Assembly (NCBI GenBank): GCA_015522345.1
Contig: WAML01000008.1
Location: 1 to 5,176 of the forward strand
DNA from: Desulfurococcales archaeon
GTDB lineage: Archaea; Thermoproteota; Thermoprotei_A; Sulfolobales; Desulfurococcaceae
DNA: 5,176 nucleotides
Direction: 5' to 3'
Under the pieces are notes generated by a model, which made no database searches, was not told the origin of the DNA, and worked only from the letters and a program-made list of their open reading frames with translations. Below are positions 1 through 4,943 of this stretch, piece after piece (positions within the stretch are counted from its first letter, which is position 1; each line of letters begins with the position of its first letter). A program made the position numbers and the translations under genes.

Positions 1-1280
1 GGATTAACTATATATAAATTGATAGACTTACTAATATCTAGCTCCATGTATCTCTCAAGCAGTAGTGCTTTAGCAATTAATCTAAGCTCTACTCTACCAG
101 TTACGTTAAACCTAAGCATTATTTCTTTAGTAAGAGTATCTCCTACACTAAGTACCTTATCTATAGGAATCTCGTATTTGTAATCATTGAACTCTATAGT
201 TATTTCCTTAACATATATTCTTTCCAAATCATTATTCCTAATAATGATAGTTGCTCTAACAGGTACGCCAGAATATATTGTCTCAGGTAGTTCAAGGTCT
301 ATGGAGAGTGATGGTTTTCCGTAAGTACATTTCAGTATGTATGATAGGACTATAGCTTGTTCACTTGCTTCATCACTAAGTATTAGCTCTAGGCTCACAA
401 TAACGTATCCTCTTGTTTGAGAATATGCTTTAACTATATCACTTGGTAAATATACTTCTTTCTCAATAGATGTTGTAGAATTCCTTAATTCACCTAGGTA
501 TTCTGAAGATAACAGTTGTTTATCGACAGTATAGGTCTTCATAAACACGTTTATAACGGATGTACCTAAATACATAGGCTTTATTTCTAGAGAGATACTA
601 GGCGTTTCTGTATCTATATCCCATTTATAATAAGTGCGTGATTTTATTGAAACAATGTATTTATCACTCAATATTATTCTAGAATACTCTATCCTATATC
701 TAGAATACTCTAGTGCCTTCTCTAAGCCAACATACACCGTAAAAGGCGTCATAGACTCCGATTGTACTATGTCAACGTTTTCTCCTTCATCGGTGGACCA
801 TATAGTAGATAACGTTATACTAGGTTTTAACTGAACTAAAGTTGTTGTTAAATTCAATAACTTATGTACTAGCGTTGGAGTAGGATATATGTATATAGTA
901 TTGGCGAGATAGTTCCTTGACTTAGATAATGAACCCACATAGTAGTCGTTATAGTCGACTACGTTATTATCTATAATGAACCCTATATGCAGAATTATGT
1001 GTGTCTCAGATACATTCTCTGAATACTTGGTTGCCGTAGCTTCTACATATACCTCTATAGGTCCACTCATATCCCAATATACATCATCTTTATCCAGCGA
1101 AAGCCTAATATTGACTATGTAGTCTGAACTGATCGTTATCGTTACTTCTCTCCAAATCTTATCCTGTCCAATATACAGTAGAGAATGAGATTTTACAACA
1201 GGTATTGCCAGAGGTGAAGCAATCAATAACATTAATAGTAGAGTCAGCTTAATAATTACTATCCAACTACTTCCACTCAT
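1..1280 (-). CDS. Secreted/surface beta-rich protein of unknown function (partial, C-terminus beyond the left edge)
   Basis: An open frame runs from ATG at 1280 to the left edge, giving 426 codons without a stop; the C-terminus lies outside the window. An in-frame TAG lies 15-17 nt upstream, and a GAGGTG Shine-Dalgarno sequence 7 nt before the ATG fixes the start. Residues 6-27 are a strongly hydrophobic stretch with one lysine (IVIIKLTLLLMLLIASPLAI), read as a signal peptide or N-terminal anchor. The rest is hydrophilic and rich in alternating Ile/Val/Tyr/Thr strands, with one cysteine (about 318) and four N-glycosylation sequons (N89, N143, N267, N392). Residues 323-426 look like an immunoglobulin/CARDB-like beta-sandwich (PSLSIDLELPE, VRATIIIRNND, SVGDTLTKEIML). 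I do not recognise a family. The gene lies downstream of flaJ but has its own promoter, which shares an upstream element with flaB and flaG. An archaellum- or cell-surface-associated role is inference only. Confidence 0.85.
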   Translation of the reverse strand, partial: MSGSSWIVIIKLTLLLMLLIASPLAIPVVKSHSLLYIGQDKIWREVTITISSDYIVNIRLSLDKDDVYWDMSGPIEVYVEATATKYSENVSETHIILHIGFIIDNNVVDYNDYYVGSLSKSRNYLANTIYIYPTPTLVHKLLNLTTTLVQLKPSITLSTIWSTDEGENVDIVQSESMTPFTVYVGLEKALEYSRYRIEYSRIILSDKYIVSIKSRTYYKWDIDTETPSISLEIKPMYLGTSVINVFMKTYTVDKQLLSSEYLGELRNSTTSIEKEVYLPSDIVKAYSQTRGYVIVSLELILSDEASEQAIVLSYILKCTYGKPSLSIDLELPETIYSGVPVRATIIIRNNDLERIYVKEITIEFNDYKYEIPIDKVLSVGDTLTKEIMLRFNVTGRVELRLIAKALLLERYMELDISKSINLYIVN

Positions 1281-1287
1281 ACTACAG

Positions 1288-1293
1288 CACCTC
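1288..1293 (-). promoter_or_regulatory. Shine-Dalgarno of the exported-protein gene
   Basis: GAGGTG on the minus strand, seven bases before the ATG at 1280, complements the CACCUC part of the archaeal 16S 3' end. It supports 1280 as the translation start and implies that the mRNA has a leader. Confidence 0.7.
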
Positions 1294-1353
1294 TATTTAG
1301 TCGCTCAAGCATAGTTCGTGGACTGTATTAGGTAACTATACATACGAGAGCAT

Positions 1354-1373
1354 CATGTATAGTTTCATACATG
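1354..1373. repeat. Inverted repeat at the predicted transcription start of the exported-protein gene
   Basis: CATGTAT-AGTTTC-ATACATG has perfect 7-bp arms around a 6-nt spacer. It sits directly downstream of the TATA-like box at 1374-1382 and covers the predicted transcription start near 1352. That placement suits a repressor operator, or a small hairpin at the 5' end of the mRNA. A 7-bp match in AT-rich DNA may also be chance. Confidence 0.4.
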
Positions 1374-1415
1374 TTTTTATTTACCTTAACGAATCTAGCG
1401 ACTAACAGACGAAAT
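1374..1415 (-). promoter_or_regulatory. Promoter of the exported-protein gene with shared upstream element
   Basis: Read on the minus strand, TTTCGTCTGTTAGTCGCT (1414-1397) is followed 14 nt later by the TATA-like AAATAAAAA (1382-1374). The TATA centre lies about 99 nt before the ATG, so transcription would start near 1352 and leave a leader of about 70 nt. The element has the same TTTCG-N2-T-N5-TCG pattern as those in front of the flaG-flaJ operon and the archaellin gene, at nearly the same distance from the start codon. The promoter call is inference from position and composition. Confidence 0.5.
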
Positions 1416-1527
1416 AAAGTAAAATGTCATTAAATAATTACCTATACAATCCAGCAGTCATATAAAAGAACTTCTATTGGTCATATTTCTATTACTGATT
1501 CATTAAATATAATTTATGACCCGCTTG

Positions 1528-1533
1528 AAAAAA
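1528..1533 (-). terminator. Possible oligo-T terminator of the flaG-flaJ transcript
   Basis: The minus strand has a TTTTTT run about 65 nt after the flaJ stop codon, in an AT-rich setting without a clear hairpin. Archaeal RNA polymerase commonly terminates at oligo-T tracts, so this is the best candidate here. Support is weak. Confidence 0.3.
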
Positions 1534-1596
1534 TTATAGAGAATTTGAGAGCTAAAGTATTTTTGTTATTATTATACCATTATCCTATTCTTTATC

Positions 1597-3231
1597 TCAC
1601 GTTATTTCAACTATGTGTACTATTTCTAGTATTCCAGAGAATAGTGTTTCAGCTAGTGTTTGCATTGACTGCATTACAACTCCGCTTATGAATAATAGTA
1701 TTGCTAGAGGAACCCATACAGTCTCGTACATACCTCCTTGAGCGACCTTTATTACAGTTGCATTAAGTATTGCTAGTACTATTATGAATACAGGGGTTAT
1801 CATATCAACGAGTTCAACTGGTATAGGCTGGAAAGGTAGTACTGATGGAACATAGGCTGATGACTGCTGTATAGTTGTTATTAATAGATAGAAGATATTC
1901 ATTAGAGATAATATAAATGATAGTACTGCTGAGAATAGCGTGTGTATAATATATATTGTTGACTCAAAGGCCTTACTTACTTGTACTCTTTGCTTTCTCA
2001 TATCAAGTATTCTAAAAGTAGTTTCGCTAAGCACGGTACCTACTTCAGCGAGATTTCCTCCAGCGTCTATGGAATCATATACAATATTTATATTTCTTCT
2101 AATCATCTCACTCCAGGTCTCACCTATAAATCTAAGCCAGGATATCCTAGGACTTACTCCCAATGATAGTCTCGCAAGCAATCTCTTTAAATAACGAGTT
2201 AAAGGACCATAGTCACTCCTGAGTACAGAGGAGAGAGCTGTTGGAACATGGGGTACAGTAGCGTATGTGAGGCCGAAGCTACGGATGAATATCGGGAAGA
2301 AAGCCTCTATTTCACGTATTTTCTTCTCTATACGTCTAGCATAGAATCCAGGTAGTAAAAGAGGAGCTGCCCCGAGAGCCATTGCTAGACTAGGTATTCC
2401 AGTAGCGGTGTATACATATAAGCCTGTCACTATACTGAGTGCCATACCTATGGTGAGGAGCAGTCTGTATCTTTTCCTCTCGGGAGGATATATACCCATT
2501 GTATGAGTTACTCTATCACGTGGCAATACTCTATATATAACGTATATTAGTAAGCCTAAGGCCATAGCTATACCTATGTAGACAAATATTATTGTATTTG
2601 GTGTTGTAGAGAATAATAGACTGAATATAAGGAATGTTATCACAAGGAATATAGCACTTGATACACTAGAAGTGTATACTCCAAGTAATAACTTTGTAGC
2701 TTCTATAACTCTTCCATAGTGAGCCTGATACTCTGTCAGGAACGCCCTTCTTTCTACATCGAGGAATCGCTCCGGGTCCTCACCTATATTAAGTATTTCT
2801 CCAAGACGTAGTAGGAAGTCTCTAAATACCTTATTCTTAACCTCTCTAACTACTATTCTAATAGCTTTATTAAATCCATATCCCCATTCGACGGCTAAGT
2901 TAGCGATCTTTCTGAGATACCTATCATATATACCATATCCTCCAGCAATATTGTTTAACCAGAAAAGTCTTTTTCTAGGGGGTTTGCCTGTAGAAACAGC
3001 ATACATGTGCGTAATTAAATAAACTAGATCATCGTCTATCTCGTATAAAAGTACCTTAGATTTAAGAATTCTCCATACACGCCTTAGTACAAATAACATC
3101 ATGGATGTTATTATGGGTATAAATCTAAGGTACTCAGGTAAGAATATAGCAGATATAATGCCTACTCCTAGAACAAGTACGTCTAGGAAGCCATTGCCTG
3201 TCTTATTGTTTCTCTTATTCTTCTTAAACAT
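1597..3231 (-). CDS. flaJ: Archaellum assembly platform protein FlaJ (ArlJ)
   Basis: A 544-residue polytopic membrane protein, the usual size for FlaJ, the platform on which the archaellum is assembled and driven. FlaJ belongs to the T2SSF/GspF superfamily (PilC, GspF, TadB/C) and interacts with the ATPase FlaI and with FlaH. About nine hydrophobic helices are visible: 15-33, 36-50, 183-207, 212-234, 256-275, 278-297, 424-452, 475-496 and 505-525. Two cytoplasmic helical regions follow the T2SSF pattern. The first (about 60-180) contains GYGFNKAIRIVVREV and NIGEDPERFLDVERRAFL. The second (about 300-422) contains FFPIFIRSFGLTYATVPHVP and IDAGGNLAEVG. The basic N-terminus (MFKKNKRNNK) is expected on the cytoplasmic side. 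It follows the FlaG-type gene by 36 nt, so the two are very probably co-transcribed. A weak GGTG lies 9 nt before the ATG. A pilus platform is the alternative, made less likely by the archaellin and FlaG neighbours. Confidence 0.88.
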   Translation of the reverse strand: MFKKNKRNNKTGNGFLDVLVLGVGIISAIFLPEYLRFIPIITSMMLFVLRRVWRILKSKVLLYEIDDDLVYLITHMYAVSTGKPPRKRLFWLNNIAGGYGIYDRYLRKIANLAVEWGYGFNKAIRIVVREVKNKVFRDFLLRLGEILNIGEDPERFLDVERRAFLTEYQAHYGRVIEATKLLLGVYTSSVSSAIFLVITFLIFSLLFSTTPNTIIFVYIGIAMALGLLIYVIYRVLPRDRVTHTMGIYPPERKRYRLLLTIGMALSIVTGLYVYTATGIPSLAMALGAAPLLLPGFYARRIEKKIREIEAFFPIFIRSFGLTYATVPHVPTALSSVLRSDYGPLTRYLKRLLARLSLGVSPRISWLRFIGETWSEMIRRNINIVYDSIDAGGNLAEVGTVLSETTFRILDMRKQRVQVSKAFESTIYIIHTLFSAVLSFILSLMNIFYLLITTIQQSSAYVPSVLPFQPIPVELVDMITPVFIIVLAILNATVIKVAQGGMYETVWVPLAILLFISGVVMQSMQTLAETLFSGILEIVHIVEIT

Positions 3232-3265
3232 AGTCTTTCACACCAAGAAATAAACATTCTCTTAA

Positions 3266-3273
3266 GATCACCT
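3266..3273 (-). promoter_or_regulatory. Perfect anti-SD match overlapping the flaG stop codon
   Basis: AGGTGATC on the minus strand matches the canonical archaeal Shine-Dalgarno (GGAGGTGATC) over eight bases and contains the TGA stop of the FlaG-type gene. It is 34 nt before the flaJ ATG, too far for ordinary use, but only 8 nt before an out-of-frame ATG at 3257. It may hold terminating ribosomes for re-initiation at flaJ. Confidence 0.45.
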
Positions 3274-3765
3274 GAGCTTCGTCATAAATTCGTCTTCGGC
3301 GTAGACGCCTGATGGAGTAACTATTTTTATGTAACAAGGATCGTTTATAGCCGTAGTATTGTATATGAGTATCTCGAGAGTCTCTCCAGGTTCCCACACA
3401 CCTGTTTTCTTTCCATCAATTTCTACATAACTCCATTCGCCAGGAGCTAGTGAGCCATCGTAGTCGTAGGTGTATAGTTGGGCTTTACCGTATTCTCCGA
3501 AGTAGACATTTAGTTTATTAATAGCGGTTATAGGGTATTTTCCAATATTCTTAACATATATAATGAATAAACCAATACTATCATCATATGTAGCATAAGC
3601 TATAGCAATCTTAGTCATTATAGTCTCTGCCTGCTGCTTCATAGACATTTTAATGGCTTCATTAACTTGGTTCATTCTATCTACTATAGCAGACGCGAAT
3701 ACAGCTGAAGCAATAACTACTGCAACCAACATAATACCCTCGGCAACTATACTACTAAACCCCAT
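3268..3765 (-). CDS. flaG: Archaellum protein of the FlaG/FlaF family, probably FlaG (ArlG)
   Basis: A 165-residue protein with one N-terminal hydrophobic helix (residues about 6-28, IVAEGIMLVAVVIASAVFAS). A polar helical linker (29-55) and a beta-rich domain (about 57-163) follow. The domain carries signatures I associate with FlaG/FlaF proteins: FIIYVKNIGKYPI, a PGETLEILIY strand and VTPSGVYAEDEF near the C-terminus. These proteins sit outside the membrane, contact the S-layer and act as the stator around the archaellum motor. The N-terminus resembles an archaellin but lacks the R/K-G class III cleavage motif, consistent with an uncleaved anchor. A strong GGGAGG sequence 9 nt upstream supports the ATG at 3765. 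It is the first gene of an operon with flaJ. FlaF is the main alternative; the ASAVFASAI helix and the KNIGKYPI block lean towards FlaG. Confidence 0.72.
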   Translation of the reverse strand: MGFSSIVAEGIMLVAVVIASAVFASAIVDRMNQVNEAIKMSMKQQAETIMTKIAIAYATYDDSIGLFIIYVKNIGKYPITAINKLNVYFGEYGKAQLYTYDYDGSLAPGEWSYVEIDGKKTGVWEPGETLEILIYNTTAINDPCYIKIVTPSGVYAEDEFMTKLR

Positions 3766-3774
3766 AGCTCTCAG

Positions 3775-3780
3775 CCTCCC
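3775..3780 (-). promoter_or_regulatory. Strong Shine-Dalgarno of flaG
   Basis: GGGAGG (continuing as CTGA) on the minus strand, nine bases before the ATG at 3765. It is one of the strongest ribosome-binding sites in the window and fixes the flaG start. It also shows that this operon is not leaderless. Confidence 0.75.
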
Positions 3781-3813
3781 TTCGCTGGCACAATCTATGG
3801 CTTTGTTTTATCT

Positions 3814-3829
3814 ATAGTATCTATACTAT
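3814..3829. repeat. Inverted repeat in the flaG leader
   Basis: ATAGTAT-CT-ATACTAT has perfect 7-bp arms around a 2-bp centre. It is 49-64 nt before the flaG start codon, just downstream of the predicted transcription start near 3838. The compact 7-2-7 form suits a dimeric repressor site better than an RNA hairpin. The 7-2-7 geometry recurs at 4758-4773 with a different sequence. The AT-rich composition makes chance possible. Confidence 0.4.
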
Positions 3830-3860
3830 GTTCTTCAAGGAATAATGTCGTTATCAAAAC

Positions 3861-3901
3861 TATTTATTTCTCCGAGAGACAGCGACCAGTAGACGAAAAC
3901 G
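3861..3901 (-). promoter_or_regulatory. Promoter of the flaG-flaJ operon with shared upstream element
   Basis: Read on the minus strand, CGTTTTCGTCTACTGGTCGC spans 3901-3882, and 11 nt after the element's final T (3881) comes the TATA-like AAATAAATA (3869-3861). The TATA centre is about 101 nt before the flaG ATG, placing transcription start near 3838 with a leader of about 73 nt. The CGTTTTCG block and the TCG-N8-TCG spacing recur in front of the archaellin gene. A closer alternative TATA (TAGATAAAAC around 3806-3815) would give a short leader of about 20 nt. Confidence 0.5.
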
Positions 3902-4012
3902 ATATTTTATTAAAGTACAAGGACTTATAGTTCCCATACGAACGAGTATATACTAGAAATTATCAGTAAATATCGTTATATAGAAGTGGTTAAGGCTGGG
4001 TAACTAGTATTG

Positions 4013-4687
4013 TTATTTGACAAGTAGTGCTAAGGTAAGTGATGCCGTCAATCCTACAAGTAACGAGAGTACAGTAACTAGTCTCTTATACTTCTTTCTC
4101 TTACTAGGATATAATGCGTTGTAGAGTTTAAGCCCTAGCTCTGTTAGTCTATAGTAGACTTTCCTATTATCTATGTCATATAATTTCTCAAATATCTTTA
4201 ACTCGCCGTACATGAACTTGGCAATGTGGTCTCCTAGAGTCACCTGAGAAACACCGACTTTTTTAGCCAGGTCTTTCAAAGTCATTGGCTTATTCTTTCT
4301 CTTACCAAGCACTTTTACTGCCTTAAGCATGTATATTACGTTGAGCAACTGGTCATATGTGTCATAGTATATAGTTCTTATAATGGGCTTCGAGGGTAGA
4401 GGGGCTGGTTTTCCTATGGCAATGCTTCTCAATGAATTATATATGTTTCTACCTAACTCGGTTAGTCTATACTTATCCTTGTCTCTCTCAACCAAGCCTT
4501 TTATCTCAAGCTTTCTTACGGCATCAAGAATGGTTTTCCTCTTAAGGCCTGTCTTCTTAACAAGTTCGTCTATTGATAATTCACTATTATTCAATACTAT
4601 CAAGATCCTTAATTGTGCTGTTGCTCTATTAAAATCAATGATGCTATCGATTCTCCGTAGCACTTCTATCTTCTCTGCTAACGCCAT
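4013..4687 (-). CDS. Tail-anchored tandem winged-helix regulator, likely archaellum regulator
   Basis: A 224-residue protein counted from the ATG at 4687. Two winged helix-turn-helix domains are visible. The first (about 20-90) has an ELVKKTGLKRKTILDAVRKL recognition region and a wing ending RDKDKYRLTELG. The second (about 110-192) has LKDLAKKVGVSQVTLGDHIA and ends in the parallel block DNRKVYYRLTELG. A basic stretch (SKRKKYKR) then leads into one hydrophobic helix (about 203-222) at the extreme C-terminus, so the DNA-binding part should face the cytoplasm from the membrane. Sulfolobus ArnR/ArnR1 are membrane-bound winged-helix activators of flaB near archaellum genes; this protein fits that role but has one helix rather than two, and true homology is untested. 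A TTG at 4699 could extend it by four residues, but it would lie upstream of the expected transcription start, so I prefer the ATG. It is divergent from flaB and separated from flaG by about 250 bp. Confidence 0.82.
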   Translation of the reverse strand: MALAEKIEVLRRIDSIIDFNRATAQLRILIVLNNSELSIDELVKKTGLKRKTILDAVRKLEIKGLVERDKDKYRLTELGRNIYNSLRSIAIGKPAPLPSKPIIRTIYYDTYDQLLNVIYMLKAVKVLGKRKNKPMTLKDLAKKVGVSQVTLGDHIAKFMYGELKIFEKLYDIDNRKVYYRLTELGLKLYNALYPSKRKKYKRLVTVLSLLVGLTASLTLALLVK

Positions 4688-4709
4688 TTCTTTCCCCAAG
4701 TAAAAGATT

Positions 4710-4729
4710 CCTTATATTATAATATAAGG
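4710..4729. promoter_or_regulatory. Perfect 20-bp palindrome overlapping the regulator promoter
   Basis: CCTTATATTATAATATAAGG is an exact 20-bp palindrome whose AT-rich centre also reads as a TATA box on both strands. On the minus strand the centre is 32-33 nt before the regulator ATG at 4687, so transcription would start about 3-8 nt before that ATG, giving a nearly leaderless mRNA. It may be a symmetric TATA box, an autoregulatory operator, or both. On the plus strand it could start a long (about 195 nt) flaB leader. Confidence 0.6.
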
Positions 4730-4757
4730 TAACACAAAAACTACGAGCACATGCATA

Positions 4758-4773
4758 CATCAACAAGTTGATG
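4758..4773. repeat. Inverted repeat CATCAAC-AA-GTTGATG
   Basis: Perfect 7-bp arms around a 2-bp centre lie between the divergent regulator and archaellin genes, about 60 bp upstream of the putative flaB upstream element. It is less AT-rich than its surroundings, which makes chance less likely, and it looks like an operator half-site pair for a dimeric regulator. Confidence 0.5.
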
Positions 4774-4816
4774 GCGACACTCCAACCCTAAGAAACCATG
4801 AAAACACCATCAACAA
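4758..4816 (+). repeat. Direct repeat of CATCAACAA, 50 bp apart
   Basis: CATCAACAA occurs at 4758-4766 and again at 4808-4816, exactly 50 bp apart. Each copy is preceded by CATG (at 4750 and 4797), so the similarity reaches about 17-20 bp with a small offset. The first copy is one arm of the inverted repeat; the second abuts the CGTTTTCG block of the flaB promoter. A plausible reading is a strong and a weak binding site for one factor. Confidence 0.4.
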
Positions 4817-4857
4817 CGTTTTCGATTGTCAATCGACTTATTCAGACATACTTTAGC
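4817..4857 (+). promoter_or_regulatory. Putative archaellin (flaB) promoter with shared upstream element
   Basis: CGTTTTCGATTGTCAATCG (4817-4835) carries the same CGTTTTCG block and TCG-N8-TCG spacing as the flaG promoter. Here it also forms the palindrome TCGATTG-T-CAATCGA (4822-4836). The TATA-like ACTTTAGC begins at 4850, 12 nt after the element, at nearly the same spacing as in the other two promoters. Transcription would then start near 4880, giving a leader of about 64 nt. The TATA match is weak; its position relative to the element is the better argument. Confidence 0.5.
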
Positions 4858-4894
4858 GGAGGCCATCCCCAAGTCTAAACCCAGAGTCGAAAAA

Positions 4895-4915
4895 GGGTAA
4901 GGGAAGAGGGTGGGG
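4895..4915 (+). other. G-quadruplex-type motif in the archaellin leader
   Basis: Four runs of three or more G with loops of 3, 4 and 1 nt (GGG-TAA-GGG-AAGA-GGG-T-GGGG) fit the standard intramolecular G-quadruplex pattern on the coding strand. It ends 28 nt before the flaB ATG, inside the predicted mRNA leader, in an otherwise AT-rich genome segment. Further G runs follow at 4920-4934. Folding is not shown; the purine-rich tract could instead simply provide ribosome binding. Confidence 0.55.
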
Positions 4916-4919
4916 AAAA

Positions 4920-4934
4920 GGAGGATCCGGGGGG
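4920..4934 (+). promoter_or_regulatory. Ribosome-binding region of the archaellin gene
   Basis: GGAGGATC (4920-4927) closely resembles the canonical archaeal Shine-Dalgarno but is 16 nt from the ATG. A run of six G (4929-4934) lies 9 nt before it, the usual distance. No alternative start codon suits the first site, so the two probably act together or compete. Their closeness to the G-quadruplex-type motif makes translational control possible. Confidence 0.55.
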
Positions 4935-4943
4935 TAAATAGGC

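Larger units (their letters stand above)
1281..1596. other. Intergenic region between flaJ and the exported-protein gene
   Basis: This 316-bp AT-rich stretch has no convincing coding frame. From right to left it holds an oligo-T tract that may end the flaG-flaJ transcript (1528-1533), an unexplained AT-rich stretch (1416-1525), an upstream element and TATA-like box (1374-1415), a 7-bp inverted repeat (1354-1373), about 60 bp of leader, and the Shine-Dalgarno sequence. I see no RNA gene in it. Confidence 0.6.

Noticed and set aside
634..834. A 66-codon open frame on the plus strand
   Set aside because: It lies wholly antisense to the long exported-protein frame, has no ribosome-binding site and no recognisable protein character. 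The minus-strand frame is open for 426 codons with a signal peptide and a Shine-Dalgarno.
1940..2194. Two overlapping plus-strand open frames (84 and 61 codons)
   Set aside because: Both are antisense to the second cytoplasmic region of FlaJ and its following helix, and overlap each other in different frames. They are shadows of a well-supported gene.
3945..3954. AGTATATACT palindrome between the regulator and flaG
   Set aside because: It has only 10 bp, all but two AT, in an AT-rich spacer, and does not align with a promoter or stop codon. Chance is the simplest explanation.
3766..4012. Possible small RNA or tRNA in the regulator-flaG spacer
   Set aside because: No cloverleaf, CCA-adjacent acceptor stem, C/D or K-turn box pair was seen. 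The stretch is explained as the flaG promoter plus the 3' end of the regulator transcript.
4697..4699. TTG as the start of the winged-helix regulator
   Set aside because: It is only about 20 nt from the centre of the TATA-bearing palindrome, hence probably upstream of the transcription start. The ATG at 4687 fits a nearly leaderless mRNA and loses only four residues.
4383..4703. A 106-codon plus-strand open frame
   Set aside because: It is antisense to the winged-helix regulator, and its hydrophobic, serine/leucine-rich translation is what reversed helix-rich coding sequence gives.
4798..4878. A 26-codon plus-strand ORF upstream of archaellin, a possible leader peptide
   Set aside because: It has no Shine-Dalgarno, overlaps the putative promoter element and TATA-like box, and would mostly lie upstream of the predicted transcription start.
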